Source: Draconibacterium sediminis
Lineage (GTDB): Bacteria > Bacteroidota > Bacteroidia > Bacteroidales > Prolixibacteraceae
Length of the DNA: 64,000 nt
Reading direction: 5' to 3'
NCBI RefSeq assembly: GCF_000949475.1
Contig: NZ_JRHC01000001.1
Location: 992,001-1,056,000 of the forward strand
Positions 53,638-62,746 of the stretch are shown here, piece after piece. Positions within the stretch are counted from its first letter, which is position 1, and each line of letters begins with the position of its first letter. The notes under the pieces are model-generated. The model saw only the letters and a program-made list of their open reading frames with translations. It made no database searches and was not told the origin of the DNA. The position numbers were made by a program, and so were the translations under genes.

Positions 53638-54210
53638 ATGGCTAAGAAAATACCTGAAATACCGGCAGCATCGTTAGCAGATATTGCATTTATGTTGCTG
53701 ATCTTCTTCCTGGTAACAACCACGATGGACGTTGACAGCGGTCTTCGAAGAAAACTTCCGCAATGGGTTGATCCTGACGAATTAAAGGATCAGAATAACG
53801 AAATCAACGAAAGAAATATCTTCGTTGTGCTTGTTAACAAAAATAACGACCTATTGGTAGAAGGAGACTACGAACAAATTGAGAACTTGCGTGAAAGGGC
53901 AAAAGAATTTATGGCGAACCCATATAATGCTGAAAACTTGCCTGAGAAAGAACCAGTGGAGGTACCATACTTCGGACAAGTTATGGTAACCAAAGGGGTA
54001 ATTTCGCTACGAAACGACTTGGATACTCAATATGGAACCTATCTCGCTGTTCAAAACGAACTGGTTGCTGCCATTAATGAATTAAGAGACGAGTTGGCTA
54101 AACAACAGTTTGGTAAAGCATACGAAGATCTTGAAGATGACAAACAAGATGCCATCAGAAAGATTTATCCGCAGAAAATCTCGGAAGCTGAACCAAAAGG
54201 TAAAATTTAA
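53638..54210 (+). CDS. ExbD/TolR-family protein, first copy
   Basis: 190 residues. The short cytosolic start IPEIPAASLADIAFMLLIFFLVTTTMDVDSGL contains the single TM helix with the proton-carrying Asp (Asp16). The periplasmic domain is longer than in E. coli ExbD (141 residues), with VKGVISLRNDLDTQYGTYLAVQNEL as the ExbD fold. Works with the 52325 protein. Followed after 11 bp by a second exbD. Confidence 0.93.
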   Translation: MAKKIPEIPAASLADIAFMLLIFFLVTTTMDVDSGLRRKLPQWVDPDELKDQNNEINERNIFVVLVNKNNDLLVEGDYEQIENLRERAKEFMANPYNAENLPEKEPVEVPYFGQVMVTKGVISLRNDLDTQYGTYLAVQNELVAAINELRDELAKQQFGKAYEDLEDDKQDAIRKIYPQKISEAEPKGKI

Positions 54211-54221
54211 AAGAATAGATT

Positions 54222-54692
54222 ATGAGCAAGTTTAGAAAAGATGATGGTAAGGAATTACCTCCTATTTCAACGGCCTCGTTGCCTGACATTGTGTTCATGC
54301 TTCTGTTCTTCTTTATGGTTAGTACAACAATGCGTGAGGTAACACTAAAGGTTAAAATGCGTATTCCGGAAGCTACAGAATTGAGCAAACTGGAAAAGAA
54401 ATCTTTAGTAAGTTACATTTATATTGGTGAACCACTACCTACGTATCAAAAAACGTTTGGTAAGGCACCACGTATTCAGTTGAACGATCAATTCGCAACA
54501 GTAGATGAAGTACAAGATTTCGTTATTGCTGAGCGCGAAGCCAGAGATGAGGCTGAACAACCATTTATGGTTACTTCGTTGAAAATTGATGAGAATACAA
54601 GAATGAGTATTGTAGGTGATGTAAAGCAAGAGCTGCGTAAATCGGCTGCACTGAACATCAACTACTCGTCAAGAAAAAAAGCTGAAAGATAA
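54222..54692 (+). CDS. ExbD/TolR-family protein, second copy
   Basis: 156 residues. Start KELPPISTASLPDIVFMLLFFFMVSTTMREVTL has the TM helix with the essential Asp (about residue 21). The periplasmic domain has NDQFATVDEVQDFVIAER and SLKIDENTRMSIVGDVKQELRKSAALNINYSS. Two different ExbD proteins in one operon suggest a hetero-oligomer. Ends in a terminator. Confidence 0.93.
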   Translation: MSKFRKDDGKELPPISTASLPDIVFMLLFFFMVSTTMREVTLKVKMRIPEATELSKLEKKSLVSYIYIGEPLPTYQKTFGKAPRIQLNDQFATVDEVQDFVIAEREARDEAEQPFMVTSLKIDENTRMSIVGDVKQELRKSAALNINYSSRKKAER

Positions 54693-54710
54693 TTCATTGA
54701 ATTAGATACA

Positions 54711-54741
54711 AAAAAAGGGAAGCAAACGCTTCCCTTTTTTT
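54711..54741 (+). terminator. Terminator after the ExbB/ExbD operon
   Basis: aagggaagc (54715-54723) with gcttccctt (54728-54736), A-run on the left and seven Ts on the right. Confidence 0.88.
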
Positions 54742-55042
54742 GTTGCCGTTTTTTTGATTCGAAAATGGCGAACAACACCTGGCAGGTCATACGGTTTTTT
54801 AGACCCACAATTTTTATCATCTGATGCTACAATAATAATCACAAGTGTTTAAATTAGAAAAGACAATTTGTAACTTAAAAAATAATATTTCGCCGAATTT
54901 CTGATTAAGAATTACAGCGATTAATTAATTTTGATTTTCCTGTTTTACGTCTTAAAAACAAAATAGAAGTGCCGATCCGGAAAACACGAAAAGCCTTGCA
55001 CCAAAACAAGTATAACCGAACATAAACGATTAAAAAAACACA
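54742..55042. other. AT-rich intergenic region, nothing recognised
   Basis: About 300 bp before the nitrilase-family gene. I see no open frame of coding character, hairpin, repeat or consensus -7 box. Confidence 0.5.
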
Positions 55043-55780
55043 ATGAGAGTAGCTGTTGCACAAATTGAGGCCGTAAAAGGCAACATTGAAAAAAATGTTG
55101 AGACTCATCTTAAGTGGATAAAACAGGCCATTCGAAATGAAGCCGACATGGTGGTATTTCCTGAATTATCGTTAACCGGCTACGAAAGGGAGCTGGCCGG
55201 GGAGTTGGCTACCAACCAGGATGACAAAAGACTGGATGAAATGCAACGATTAAGTGATGAGAGCTGCATTACCATCGGAGTTGGATTACCAACACGAAAA
55301 TCGGACAATGTATTTATCAGCATGATTATTTTTCAGCCTCATACCGATCGAATAACCTATTCGAAACTATATTTGTACCCTCCGGAAGAACCGTTTTTTA
55401 CCGCAGCCAAAAATCCAATGGTACTTAACCTTGAAACAGAAGTAGTGTCGCCCGCCATTTGCTACGAAGCCTCAAATGACGCACACTGGGAGTATGCCAG
55501 CCAGAATAATGCAACAATTTATATTGCAAGCGTTTTAAGTTCGGTTGCAGGAATTGAGGCAGAAATTAAAAAACTTTCAGGCATGGCAAAAACCAAAAAT
55601 CTGGTAACACTTATGTCCAATTATGTGGGGCGTTCAGGAGGTTACGAATGCGCCGGAAGATCATCGGTATGGAGTGAAAAAGGGGAGCTGATGGGGCAAC
55701 TTGACGCAAAAACTGAAGGCTTGCTATTATTCGATACAGAAACAAAAAAAATTAAAACTGTCATTGACGGCGAGGCATAA
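55043..55780 (+). CDS. Carbon-nitrogen hydrolase (nitrilase superfamily)
   Basis: 245 residues. Hydrolyses C-N bonds of amides or carbamoyl groups through a Glu-Lys-Cys triad, visible as Glu41 (VFPELSLTGYE), Lys108 (TYSKLYLYPPEE) and Cys140 (VSPAICYEASND). The substrate is not clear; the short length and GRSSVWSEKGELMG ending fit the small amidase-type branches. It is followed after 23 bp by the Cys-motif gene, so the two are likely co-transcribed. Confidence 0.92.
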   Translation: MRVAVAQIEAVKGNIEKNVETHLKWIKQAIRNEADMVVFPELSLTGYERELAGELATNQDDKRLDEMQRLSDESCITIGVGLPTRKSDNVFISMIIFQPHTDRITYSKLYLYPPEEPFFTAAKNPMVLNLETEVVSPAICYEASNDAHWEYASQNNATIYIASVLSSVAGIEAEIKKLSGMAKTKNLVTLMSNYVGRSGGYECAGRSSVWSEKGELMGQLDAKTEGLLLFDTETKKIKTVIDGEA

Positions 55781-55803
55781 CAGGCAAATTAAAAATCGAA
55801 ACT

Positions 55804-56274
55804 ATGAACAAACTTTTAGACAACTACGAGCTTAGTAATAAAGCAGCCGGGCTTTTCTGGCAGGATTATAATTGTGCGCAATCTGTCCTGATCGCTTATT
55901 CCGTTGTATTACAAGTAGATAGAGAAGTCGCAATTAATCTATCGTGTGGATTTGGTGGCGGCATGGGCCGGCTGCAGGAAACTTGTGGAGCCGTATCAGC
56001 AGCCTATATGATTTTTGGTTTGGTTAACGCCAATTCGAAAGATAACCCGGAAAGAGTGGAAAAGACCTATGGTATGGTTCAATCGTTTCATAATCGGTTT
56101 ACGCAGCAGAAAGGAACAACGGTTTGCAAGGCATTAATCAATTGCGACTTAAACACCGACGAAGGCCAGAATTATTTCAGAACCAATAACCTGAAAAAGG
56201 AAGTATGTGAAGGTTGTATCCGCGATTCAGTAAAGCTGATAAATGAAATAATCGCAGAAACCAACGGGGAATGA
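55804..56274 (+). CDS. C-GCAxxG-C-C family redox-type protein
   Basis: 156 residues. Carries the family's conserved cysteines: DYNCAQSVLIAY (Cys24), LSCGFGGGMGRLQETCGAVSAAYMIFGL (Cys50, Cys62), then VCKALINCDL and VCEGCIRDSVKLINE. Members (TIGR01909-type, C_GCAxxG_C_C) are thought to bind metal or take part in redox reactions; none is well defined. Cytosolic, with no signal peptide. Co-transcribed with the nitrilase gene. Confidence 0.88.
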   Translation: MNKLLDNYELSNKAAGLFWQDYNCAQSVLIAYSVVLQVDREVAINLSCGFGGGMGRLQETCGAVSAAYMIFGLVNANSKDNPERVEKTYGMVQSFHNRFTQQKGTTVCKALINCDLNTDEGQNYFRTNNLKKEVCEGCIRDSVKLINEIIAETNGE

Positions 56275-56324
56275 TTTTCAATGGTGCCGGGTCAATTCAT
56301 TTCATGAGATGCTCCCGATTTTCT

Positions 56325-57149
56325 TTATTGTGGCTTTTGTTGCCCTTTAAGAAAGGTGATAATACCCCCGGCGGATGCCATAACAAAAAAGTACTCGGCA
56401 ATAACTCCAATATAGAAAAATGGTGATTCTTCACCTCCTGTATTACCCGAGTGTATTTTGTGTATAACTAAGCCGGCGATGGCTACAGTAAGCGAGATGG
56501 CTGCAATTGCCAACAGCCCTTTTAACCTTTTCTGAAGTTTTTCAGCACGCGTGGCTTCAATTTCTTGCGAGAAAAACGATTGCTTTTTACGCGTTGTTAT
56601 TCCCAAATAAATCCAAAAAGCCACCGAAAGAATTATCCCCCATGGAAAGGCAAAAAGAATCATCATAACTACGCCTACACCAACAACAAATCCATACAAC
56701 AACATTTTATCGGGAGTTACGATTTCTGAAATATTTTTATGTTTTAATGAAGCCGCAATAAATGTAAGTATGGCGGCTGTTATGTCGCAGGCTATACTTA
56801 CGAATATTAGAATGGAAATGTAAAGAACATCGGTATTGTGTAGGTATGCAAATGCACCATCGGTATCTATTAAGCCTAAAATAAGCAGAAGTACCCCGAT
56901 TACGATGTAGTTGCCAATACGAATGTTGAAGTTTTGCCTGATTCTTTTTATTATGCGCAAATAGCCAAACAAGAGTACCAACCGAAAACCAATGGCCAGT
57001 GATATTCCTATTAAAGCTCCTGTGTTATTTTCATCGGGTAGAGTTTTGGTATACACTCCGGGCGTAACGATGAGTAAAAAAAGGATTGACAGTAACAATA
57101 TACCGACTGCAATAACCAAAAGCCTGATATCTTCCTGCATTGTTTTCAT
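56325..57149 (-). CDS. Multi-pass membrane protein of unknown function
   Basis: 274 residues, about eight TM helices (about 10-30, 44-66, 76-96, 106-130, 148-186 as a pair, 210-230, 246-266). A basic loop KKQSFFSQEIEATRAEKLQKRLK (about 190-210) faces the cytosol. No conserved motif recognised. The 50 bp to the convergent C-GCAxxG gene has no clear terminator. Confidence 0.72.
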   Translation of the reverse strand: MKTMQEDIRLLVIAVGILLLSILFLLIVTPGVYTKTLPDENNTGALIGISLAIGFRLVLLFGYLRIIKRIRQNFNIRIGNYIVIGVLLLILGLIDTDGAFAYLHNTDVLYISILIFVSIACDITAAILTFIAASLKHKNISEIVTPDKMLLYGFVVGVGVVMMILFAFPWGIILSVAFWIYLGITTRKKQSFFSQEIEATRAEKLQKRLKGLLAIAAISLTVAIAGLVIHKIHSGNTGGEESPFFYIGVIAEYFFVMASAGGIITFLKGQQKPQ

Positions 57150-57219
57150 AATAACTTGTTTGTTTTGCTACTCTTGCCGTTGTTCAAAATATAATCGTAT
57201 CTTTTTTTACATAAATATT

Positions 57220-57294
57220 ATGAAAAAGGTTACGGGATTTCGTCTGTTGAAACCGCTTCAGATTCCGGAAGAATTTTACGGTTTCGGATTCTAA
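57220..57294 (+). CDS. Possible 24-residue small ORF
   Basis: ATG at 57220 to TAA at 57292-57294 gives MKKVTGFRLLKPLQIPEEFY followed by GFGF, with an AT-rich upstream region. It lies on the plus strand in a 235-bp gap between two minus-strand genes. It has no signal peptide or known motif. May be chance; listed because it is the only start-to-stop frame in this gap with a balanced composition. Confidence 0.2.
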   Translation: MKKVTGFRLLKPLQIPEEFYGFGF

Positions 57295-57384
57295 AACCAG
57301 GCGAATAAGTTGTTGAACTTACGGAGTACAAAAATTAAATCAAGGAAAATAAATTAGCAAAGAAGAGGTGTGTAGAGCGTATTA

Positions 57385-58695
57385 TTAAATAAGCGAAATG
57401 CGTACTTTTTTATTTTTCAATTTAGTGTTACTGACTTCTGCAATTACTGACTCAACCTTATCCGATCGAACGGCTACAAAAGCGCAGTCGTGTTTTAATT
57501 CGATCACGCCCAATTCATCTTTACCGAGTTTGCCCTGTTTAAAAAATAATCCGGCAATATCGCCTTTCGAGATTTTATCTTTTCGACCACCCGAAACAAA
57601 AAGTGTATCCCATCCTGATGTGGTAGGGAGAGCTGCCTCTGTAAGTTCTTCAATTTCGGTAGGTTGAATAAATTCTGGATAATCTTCACCTTCCCATTTA
57701 AGTATATATGCGGTTCCTTCACTGTGCATTCGTGCCGTTCGCCCGTTGCGGTGTGTAAACTCCTGAAAACGTAAGGGGAGATGGTAGTGCAGAATAAATT
57801 TTAACTCCGGAATATCTAATCCACGTGCTGCCAGATCGGTTGCAACAATTAAACGGTATGTCCCGTTTCTGAATTTAATCAGTACCCGCTCGCGGTCGGT
57901 TTGTTCCATTCCGCCGTAAAAAGTACCGTGGCTAATCCCGTTTTCAGTAAGATATGTACTAACCCGGTCAATCGATTCTTTAAAATTGCAAAAGATAATC
58001 CCGGGTTGGTTGCCTAAATGGCGCAGTGCTTTTACCAGTGTTTCCAATTTATCTTTTTCGGGCGAAACAATTGTTTTTATCTCCAGCTCAGGAATCTCAT
58101 CCTTAAGGAAATTAACGCTTAGCGGATTTTTAAACGCCAGAAAATCGGGGATGCGCACACGATGAGTCGCCGATGTAAGCACCTTTTTCTCTACTTCGGG
58201 AAGGAAAGAAACAATGTCTTGCATGTCTTTTTCAAAACCAATTTCCAGCGATTTATCAAACTCATCAAGCACCAGCGTTTTTATTTTGTGCGTGTAAAAC
58301 GTTTCACGGCGCATGTGGTCGGCAATTCTACCCGGCGTGCCAATTAAAATGGCCGGTGGCCGGTTTAAATCAATGCGGTCTTTACTAAAATTCCGTCCAC
58401 CGTAAAAAGCATTGCATTTGTAACCGGTACCCATGTCGCGGGTAACCTGCTCAATTTGTATTGCCAGTTCGCGCGAAGGAACCAAAATGAGCACCTGAAC
58501 AAATTCGCAATCCGGATCGAGTTCGGCAACAATGGGTAACATAAAGGCCAGCGTTTTTCCTGTACCGGTTGGCGAAAGTAAAATGGTGTTATCGGCTTTA
58601 TGAATGGCAAGTTTTGCTTCCTCCTGCATCGGATTAAGCTTCTCAATATTTAGCTTGCTGAGAATATTTTTCTGGTTCTTCTTTTTTCCTGACAT
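57385..58695 (-). CDS. DEAD-box RNA helicase with DbpA-type C-terminal domain
   Basis: 436 residues. RecA-like domain 1: Q-motif remnant LNPMQEEA, motif I SPTGTGKT, motif II DEFD (instead of DEAD), motif III SATHR. Domain 2: RGLDIPELKFILHYHLP and HRNGRTAR (motif VI). A C-terminal DbpA/CsdA RNA-binding domain (about 365-436) has KGDIAGLFFKQGKLGKDELGVIELKHDCAFVAV. DbpA acts on 23S rRNA; this subgroup in Bacteroidetes probably does similar ribosome work. A -7 box lies four bases before the ATG (58700-58707). Confidence 0.93.
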   Translation of the reverse strand: MSGKKKNQKNILSKLNIEKLNPMQEEAKLAIHKADNTILLSPTGTGKTLAFMLPIVAELDPDCEFVQVLILVPSRELAIQIEQVTRDMGTGYKCNAFYGGRNFSKDRIDLNRPPAILIGTPGRIADHMRRETFYTHKIKTLVLDEFDKSLEIGFEKDMQDIVSFLPEVEKKVLTSATHRVRIPDFLAFKNPLSVNFLKDEIPELEIKTIVSPEKDKLETLVKALRHLGNQPGIIFCNFKESIDRVSTYLTENGISHGTFYGGMEQTDRERVLIKFRNGTYRLIVATDLAARGLDIPELKFILHYHLPLRFQEFTHRNGRTARMHSEGTAYILKWEGEDYPEFIQPTEIEELTEAALPTTSGWDTLFVSGGRKDKISKGDIAGLFFKQGKLGKDELGVIELKHDCAFVAVRSDKVESVIAEVSNTKLKNKKVRISLI

Positions 58696-58699
58696 GGCG

Positions 58700-58707
58700 C
58701 AAAGGTA
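58700..58707 (-). promoter_or_regulatory. Putative -7 box directly at the helicase start
   Basis: TACCTTTG on the minus strand fits TAnnTTTG and ends four bases before the ATG at 58695, which predicts a leaderless mRNA. Confidence 0.5.
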
Positions 58708-58773
58708 AGTTTAATTCGTTCAGTTTGATCGAATCGAAACTTAACGGATTATAATTTAACGGTACCAACGCGA

Positions 58774-61386
58774 TTACCTTCTCCTTCTACGCCGGTCCTC
58801 TTTGGTAAAATTCCAGGTCAGTTTAGTACCGATCATTTGTGGAGAGCCCGGCACAAAAGTGGGTACACCAAACAGGCTTCCGGTGTTTCCGGCGCTGGTA
58901 ATAAACCGTTCGTCGAGCACGTTGTTGGCCCAAACCGTTAATCGGATGTTCGGATCGGCCAGTTCAAGCCCGCCGTTAATATTCAGCAATCCATAAGCAT
59001 CCTGTTCCAGTCCGGGAGTGTTGGCATCCTCAAAATACATGTGCGATTTATACGAATACGTTGGCGTTACAAACAGCTTAATGTTGGGAGTAATGTTCAC
59101 GCGTGCATTCAACCCTACGGCAAAACTGTGTTCCGGTGCCAGGCTAAACACATTGCCTGAATATAGCTGTGCAGCTCCATCTACATCGGTAGAGTCGAAC
59201 TCAGTTTTTAACCAGGCGTAATTGGCAAACAGGTCAAGTTGCTCGATTATGGCTACTTGTATATTTGCCTCGGCACCGTATGATGTTGCCTGCCCACCAT
59301 CTTTAAATAGCAGGTTGTATTCGCCCGATTGACTGTCGGCCACCCACGCGCGGGTTTGAAAATCTTTGTAAAGCGAATAAAAACCTGTTACATCAAAGTA
59401 CACGCGGTCGTAAAACGCTGCTTTAAAGCCCAGTTCATAATTGTCGAGGATTTCCGGCTCCAGAACTTCCTCTTCTCCTGTTGAGGTAAACTGCAATACG
59501 GCAGGCCGGCGTCCGCGCGAGTAGTTGGCATAAATATTTCCGTATTCGTTAAAGCGGTATTTTAACCCTCCGCGCCAGGTATACGAAATTGTATTTTTTT
59601 TGATCTCCTTTGAATCATAGGGCAAAAAGAAAACGTTGGGAGCATTACCTGTATACATTCCCAGTGTTGAAGGCGAGCCGCTTACAAAAGAAGATTCACT
59701 GTTCAGTTTATAACGGTCGTAAACCATCCGTACTCCTGCCGAAACAAAAATCTTCCGCGAAACCTGGTAGTTGATATCCATAAAACCTTCCACTGCCATG
59801 TTGTTGGCCTGGCTGTACATTTCTTCCTGATGATTTGTTGGAAGAGGGATGTAAATCGTTGTGTCCAGATCAGGATCATAATTGGGTATTGCCTGAATTG
59901 AAATTGGCTGACCACTGGCATCCACTAATGGCATTGGAGGACTTGCCAGCATTAGATTGGCTAAATGCTGCTCATTGGGCGAGAACCAGTAAGTCTGGTC
60001 GGCTTTTTCCCTCCAAAAGCTTCCTCCCAGCGAACCGTTCAAACGGCTGTTCTGCGAGAAGTTTCCACGAATTTCCTGGTAAAATTGTGATGATCCGGCA
60101 TATTCTGCCATATCGATGGCCGCCGAGGCCGTACCGTCGCCATCCCACCGTGATGTGGCATCTGTTTTTCGATACGAAGTGATACTGGTCCAGTAAGTAT
60201 GTTCGCTCATGTAAAGGCGGTAGTTCAGTGTTGCATCAAAAATTTCTTTTCCGGTTCCAAGGTTTTTGCCCTGCTCGTGCGATGCTACGCCACTAAAAAT
60301 GCCAATATCGCCATTTGTATTTGGCAGACCAGCGGGCATAAATGCTATTCCCGGTGTATCGTCTTTCTGGTAATTTACCACCACATCAAAACGATGGTTC
60401 CATTGTGGCTTGAAGCGCAAAGAAAAACGTCCGGCAATGGTTTCTTTACCCATCAGGTCGCCGCCAAAAGTATTCTCCACATAACCATCGCGCGTAGTGT
60501 AAATTCCTGCAGCACGCATCATCAATTTATTCTCGATTATCGGCGCATTAATCATTCCCCTGTATTCTTGCAGCCCGTAATCTCCCAATCCGGCGGTAAT
60601 GCTTCCGTAATATTTATTCTCCGGCATTTTGCTAACGTAGTGAACAGCTCCGGCCTGTGCACCACGTCCGAAAAGCGTGTTTTGCGGTCCTTTTAGCACT
60701 TCCATACGATCCATATCGTACAGCTCGAGCGAAGCTGAATTGGCCCGGTTTACAGGCACATTATTAAAAAATACCGAAACACGTGGTTGGGCGCTGGGAC
60801 TAACTTCATCGCTGCTTAGTCCGCGAATGGCAAAAGTGGGGCGGTTGGCGCCCTGCTCGCGTACGTATAATCCCGGAACAAATTCACCCAGTGTGCTTAG
60901 CTCGGTGATGTTGGCCTCATTCATCAGTTGGTTGCTTACCGATGAAATGGCTGTTGGAACATCAAGCAATTGTTGCTCACGTTTTTGTGCGCTTACCAGT
61001 ATCGGTTCCAGATGGATGTCGGCTGTAGGTAGCATTACATTCTTTTCATTCCGGCCTTCCTGTAGAATAATATCAGCAGTATGGGTTTCATAACCGATAA
61101 ACGAAACCCGGATTCGTGCTCTTCCCGGTTCCAGGTTCGTGATAAAATATTCACCGTCTTCGTTCGTGTTCACTCCTTTATAAGTCCCGTCAATTGTAAC
61201 CGTGGCACCGGGTAGCAGGTTGTAATCGCTGTCGTATACCGAACCACGTACATAAACAGTTGGCTGTTCACGCGAAACGGCTTCAACATTTCGGTATTTG
61301 CGTTTTACCTTATTGCGTTTTTTGCTTTGACCAAAGGAGGTTGAAACAATAAATACCAGGAGAATTATACTGAGAAGAGTCTTCAT
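58774..61386 (-). CDS. TonB-dependent outer-membrane receptor
   Basis: 870 residues. Signal peptide (ends STSFGQ), a basic segment KKRNKVKRKYR, a CarboxypepD_reg-like beta-sandwich (about 45-125: VRGSVYDSDYNLLPGATVTI...YKGVNTNEDGEYFITNL), a plug (about 135-245: ISSVSNQLMNEANITELSTL, DRMEVLKGPQNTLFGRGAQAGAVHYVSK) and a 22-strand barrel. It is a single TBDR without an adjacent SusD, so it looks more like a siderophore or cofactor receptor than a glycan SusC. The C-terminus is unusual: after the last strand (GTKLTWNFTKED) come six Arg residues and the stop, instead of a terminal aromatic. Confidence 0.94.
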   Translation of the reverse strand: MKTLLSIILLVFIVSTSFGQSKKRNKVKRKYRNVEAVSREQPTVYVRGSVYDSDYNLLPGATVTIDGTYKGVNTNEDGEYFITNLEPGRARIRVSFIGYETHTADIILQEGRNEKNVMLPTADIHLEPILVSAQKREQQLLDVPTAISSVSNQLMNEANITELSTLGEFVPGLYVREQGANRPTFAIRGLSSDEVSPSAQPRVSVFFNNVPVNRANSASLELYDMDRMEVLKGPQNTLFGRGAQAGAVHYVSKMPENKYYGSITAGLGDYGLQEYRGMINAPIIENKLMMRAAGIYTTRDGYVENTFGGDLMGKETIAGRFSLRFKPQWNHRFDVVVNYQKDDTPGIAFMPAGLPNTNGDIGIFSGVASHEQGKNLGTGKEIFDATLNYRLYMSEHTYWTSITSYRKTDATSRWDGDGTASAAIDMAEYAGSSQFYQEIRGNFSQNSRLNGSLGGSFWREKADQTYWFSPNEQHLANLMLASPPMPLVDASGQPISIQAIPNYDPDLDTTIYIPLPTNHQEEMYSQANNMAVEGFMDINYQVSRKIFVSAGVRMVYDRYKLNSESSFVSGSPSTLGMYTGNAPNVFFLPYDSKEIKKNTISYTWRGGLKYRFNEYGNIYANYSRGRRPAVLQFTSTGEEEVLEPEILDNYELGFKAAFYDRVYFDVTGFYSLYKDFQTRAWVADSQSGEYNLLFKDGGQATSYGAEANIQVAIIEQLDLFANYAWLKTEFDSTDVDGAAQLYSGNVFSLAPEHSFAVGLNARVNITPNIKLFVTPTYSYKSHMYFEDANTPGLEQDAYGLLNINGGLELADPNIRLTVWANNVLDERFITSAGNTGSLFGVPTFVPGSPQMIGTKLTWNFTKEDRRRRRR

Positions 61387-61485
61387 GTTTCTTTTGTTCT
61401 GAGTTTGTTTGAATAAATAACGGAAAATCGGGGGAAATAATATATCGCTGTTATGGAGAATTAACGTTGCACTACAAATAAAAGT

Positions 61486-61962
61486 TTAATGCTTTGTACT
61501 GTAAACCGGCAAATGCAGCCAAATGGCCAGTTCGTCCATCCCTCGTTGCGCGTCTTCGTTTGTTTTACATTTTTTTACAGCAATGGAGGGTCGTTTCTTT
61601 TTATTCACAAAATAAACTCTGAACTCTTTCTTGCCGGAAGTTATATTGCGGTTCGATCGGCTGTACAAACTGTATACCTTGTTCATCGATACCAATGTAA
61701 GGCCAATGTATTTGCCAACGGGTTCCCATTTCCCGGTTTTTACAAGTCCAAACCACATATTAAAACTTCGGAACAGTTTTTTTTCGGTGTCGATATCAAC
61801 ACCTGAATAAGAGCCAAGAAGAAACCAACCCAAAACAGCGTGAATGCTGAAAATGATCCAGGCTTGCTCGTAAAAGGATATCGCAGCTACAAACACAAAG
61901 TAAAAGCCAATAAAACGATACGGGCCTTCAAGTGTTCTTGAGATTTTGTTGGAAACGAGCAT
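61486..61962 (-). CDS. Small membrane protein of unknown function
   Basis: 158 residues. Two TM helices (about 18-30 and 33-52) are followed by a soluble beta-rich domain: SGVDIDTEKKLFRSFNMWFGLVKTGKWEPVGKYIGLTLVSMNKVYSLYSRSNRN. It resembles small Bacteroidetes proteins with an N-terminal TM hairpin and PH-like domain, but I cannot name a family. A near-consensus -7 box (TACCTTTA) sits four bases before the ATG. It is 100 bp after the TonB receptor start, in the same direction. Confidence 0.75.
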   Translation of the reverse strand: MLVSNKISRTLEGPYRFIGFYFVFVAAISFYEQAWIIFSIHAVLGWFLLGSYSGVDIDTEKKLFRSFNMWFGLVKTGKWEPVGKYIGLTLVSMNKVYSLYSRSNRNITSGKKEFRVYFVNKKKRPSIAVKKCKTNEDAQRGMDELAIWLHLPVYSTKH

Positions 61963-61966
61963 GGTT

Positions 61967-61974
61967 TAAAGGTA
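61967..61974 (-). promoter_or_regulatory. Near-consensus -7 box at the start of the 61962 gene
   Basis: TACCTTTA on the minus strand (seven of eight to TAnnTTTG), four bases before the ATG; same geometry as 31214 and 58700. Confidence 0.35.
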
Positions 61975-62011
61975 GTGAAAATCTTTACAGTGTGATTTTC
62001 TGTTTTAACTT

Positions 62012-62647
62012 TTACTCCAGAACCAGCTTACGTTTTTGAATGTAGAAATGCCACAGAATATAGGTTGCCACCGAGCGGTTGGGCGAAAAACGTTTCATGT
62101 ACTCAACAATTTCCTCTTTTGTGGCTTCGGGTGCAACAAGCTCCAATTCGTAAACTGCTTTAATGGTTGCCAGGTCTCCGGGAGGAAAAATATCAGAATA
62201 ATGAAGACTCATCAAAACATACATATCGATGGTCCAGTTACCTATGCCTTTTAGTTTTATCAGAATTTTTCGGATGGCAGCTTCATCCATTTCGTTTAAT
62301 TCGTCGAGATTAAGTTTGCCGCTTACAATTTCATTGGCAAGAATCCGGCTGTATTGTATTTTCTGGCGGCTAAAATAACAGGCGCGCAACTCTTCGTCCG
62401 CAAGTTTCAACAGGCTTTCAGGTGTTACATTTTTTATTTTATCCTCTAATTTATTGTATGCTGCTTTTGCTGATGCGAGCGAAACCTGCTGTTCCAAAAT
62501 GGTTAGGATGAGTGTGGCAAAATCCGGTTTGCGATACCACAGCGGAGGGTAATCGAATTCCCTGATTACGTTCTCCAGCTTTGGTTCTACACCGGTGCAC
62601 CAGTCGCAAAGTTCTTTAAAATGGCTTTCGTTTTTTATTTTGGTCAT
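62012..62647 (-). CDS. HhH-GPD DNA glycosylase (AlkA/3-methyladenine type)
   Basis: 211 residues. Removes damaged bases, most likely alkylated purines. HhH motif LKGIGNWTIDMYVLM (about 132-146) and the catalytic Asp158 in FPPGDLATIKAV; EQQVSLASAKAAYNKL is the preceding helix of the family. There is no FeS cluster cysteine set (so not EndoIII/MutY) and no Ada fusion. Monocistronic. Confidence 0.92.
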   Translation of the reverse strand: MTKIKNESHFKELCDWCTGVEPKLENVIREFDYPPLWYRKPDFATLILTILEQQVSLASAKAAYNKLEDKIKNVTPESLLKLADEELRACYFSRQKIQYSRILANEIVSGKLNLDELNEMDEAAIRKILIKLKGIGNWTIDMYVLMSLHYSDIFPPGDLATIKAVYELELVAPEATKEEIVEYMKRFSPNRSVATYILWHFYIQKRKLVLE

Positions 62648-62746
62648 GTTTTAAATTTGCTTATAACGAAGAACTGTTTTTTGAAGAATATGTTTAGTGG
62701 AAACGACTATTTATAGGAATTGCTGACAATGTTAAATGTTGGAATT

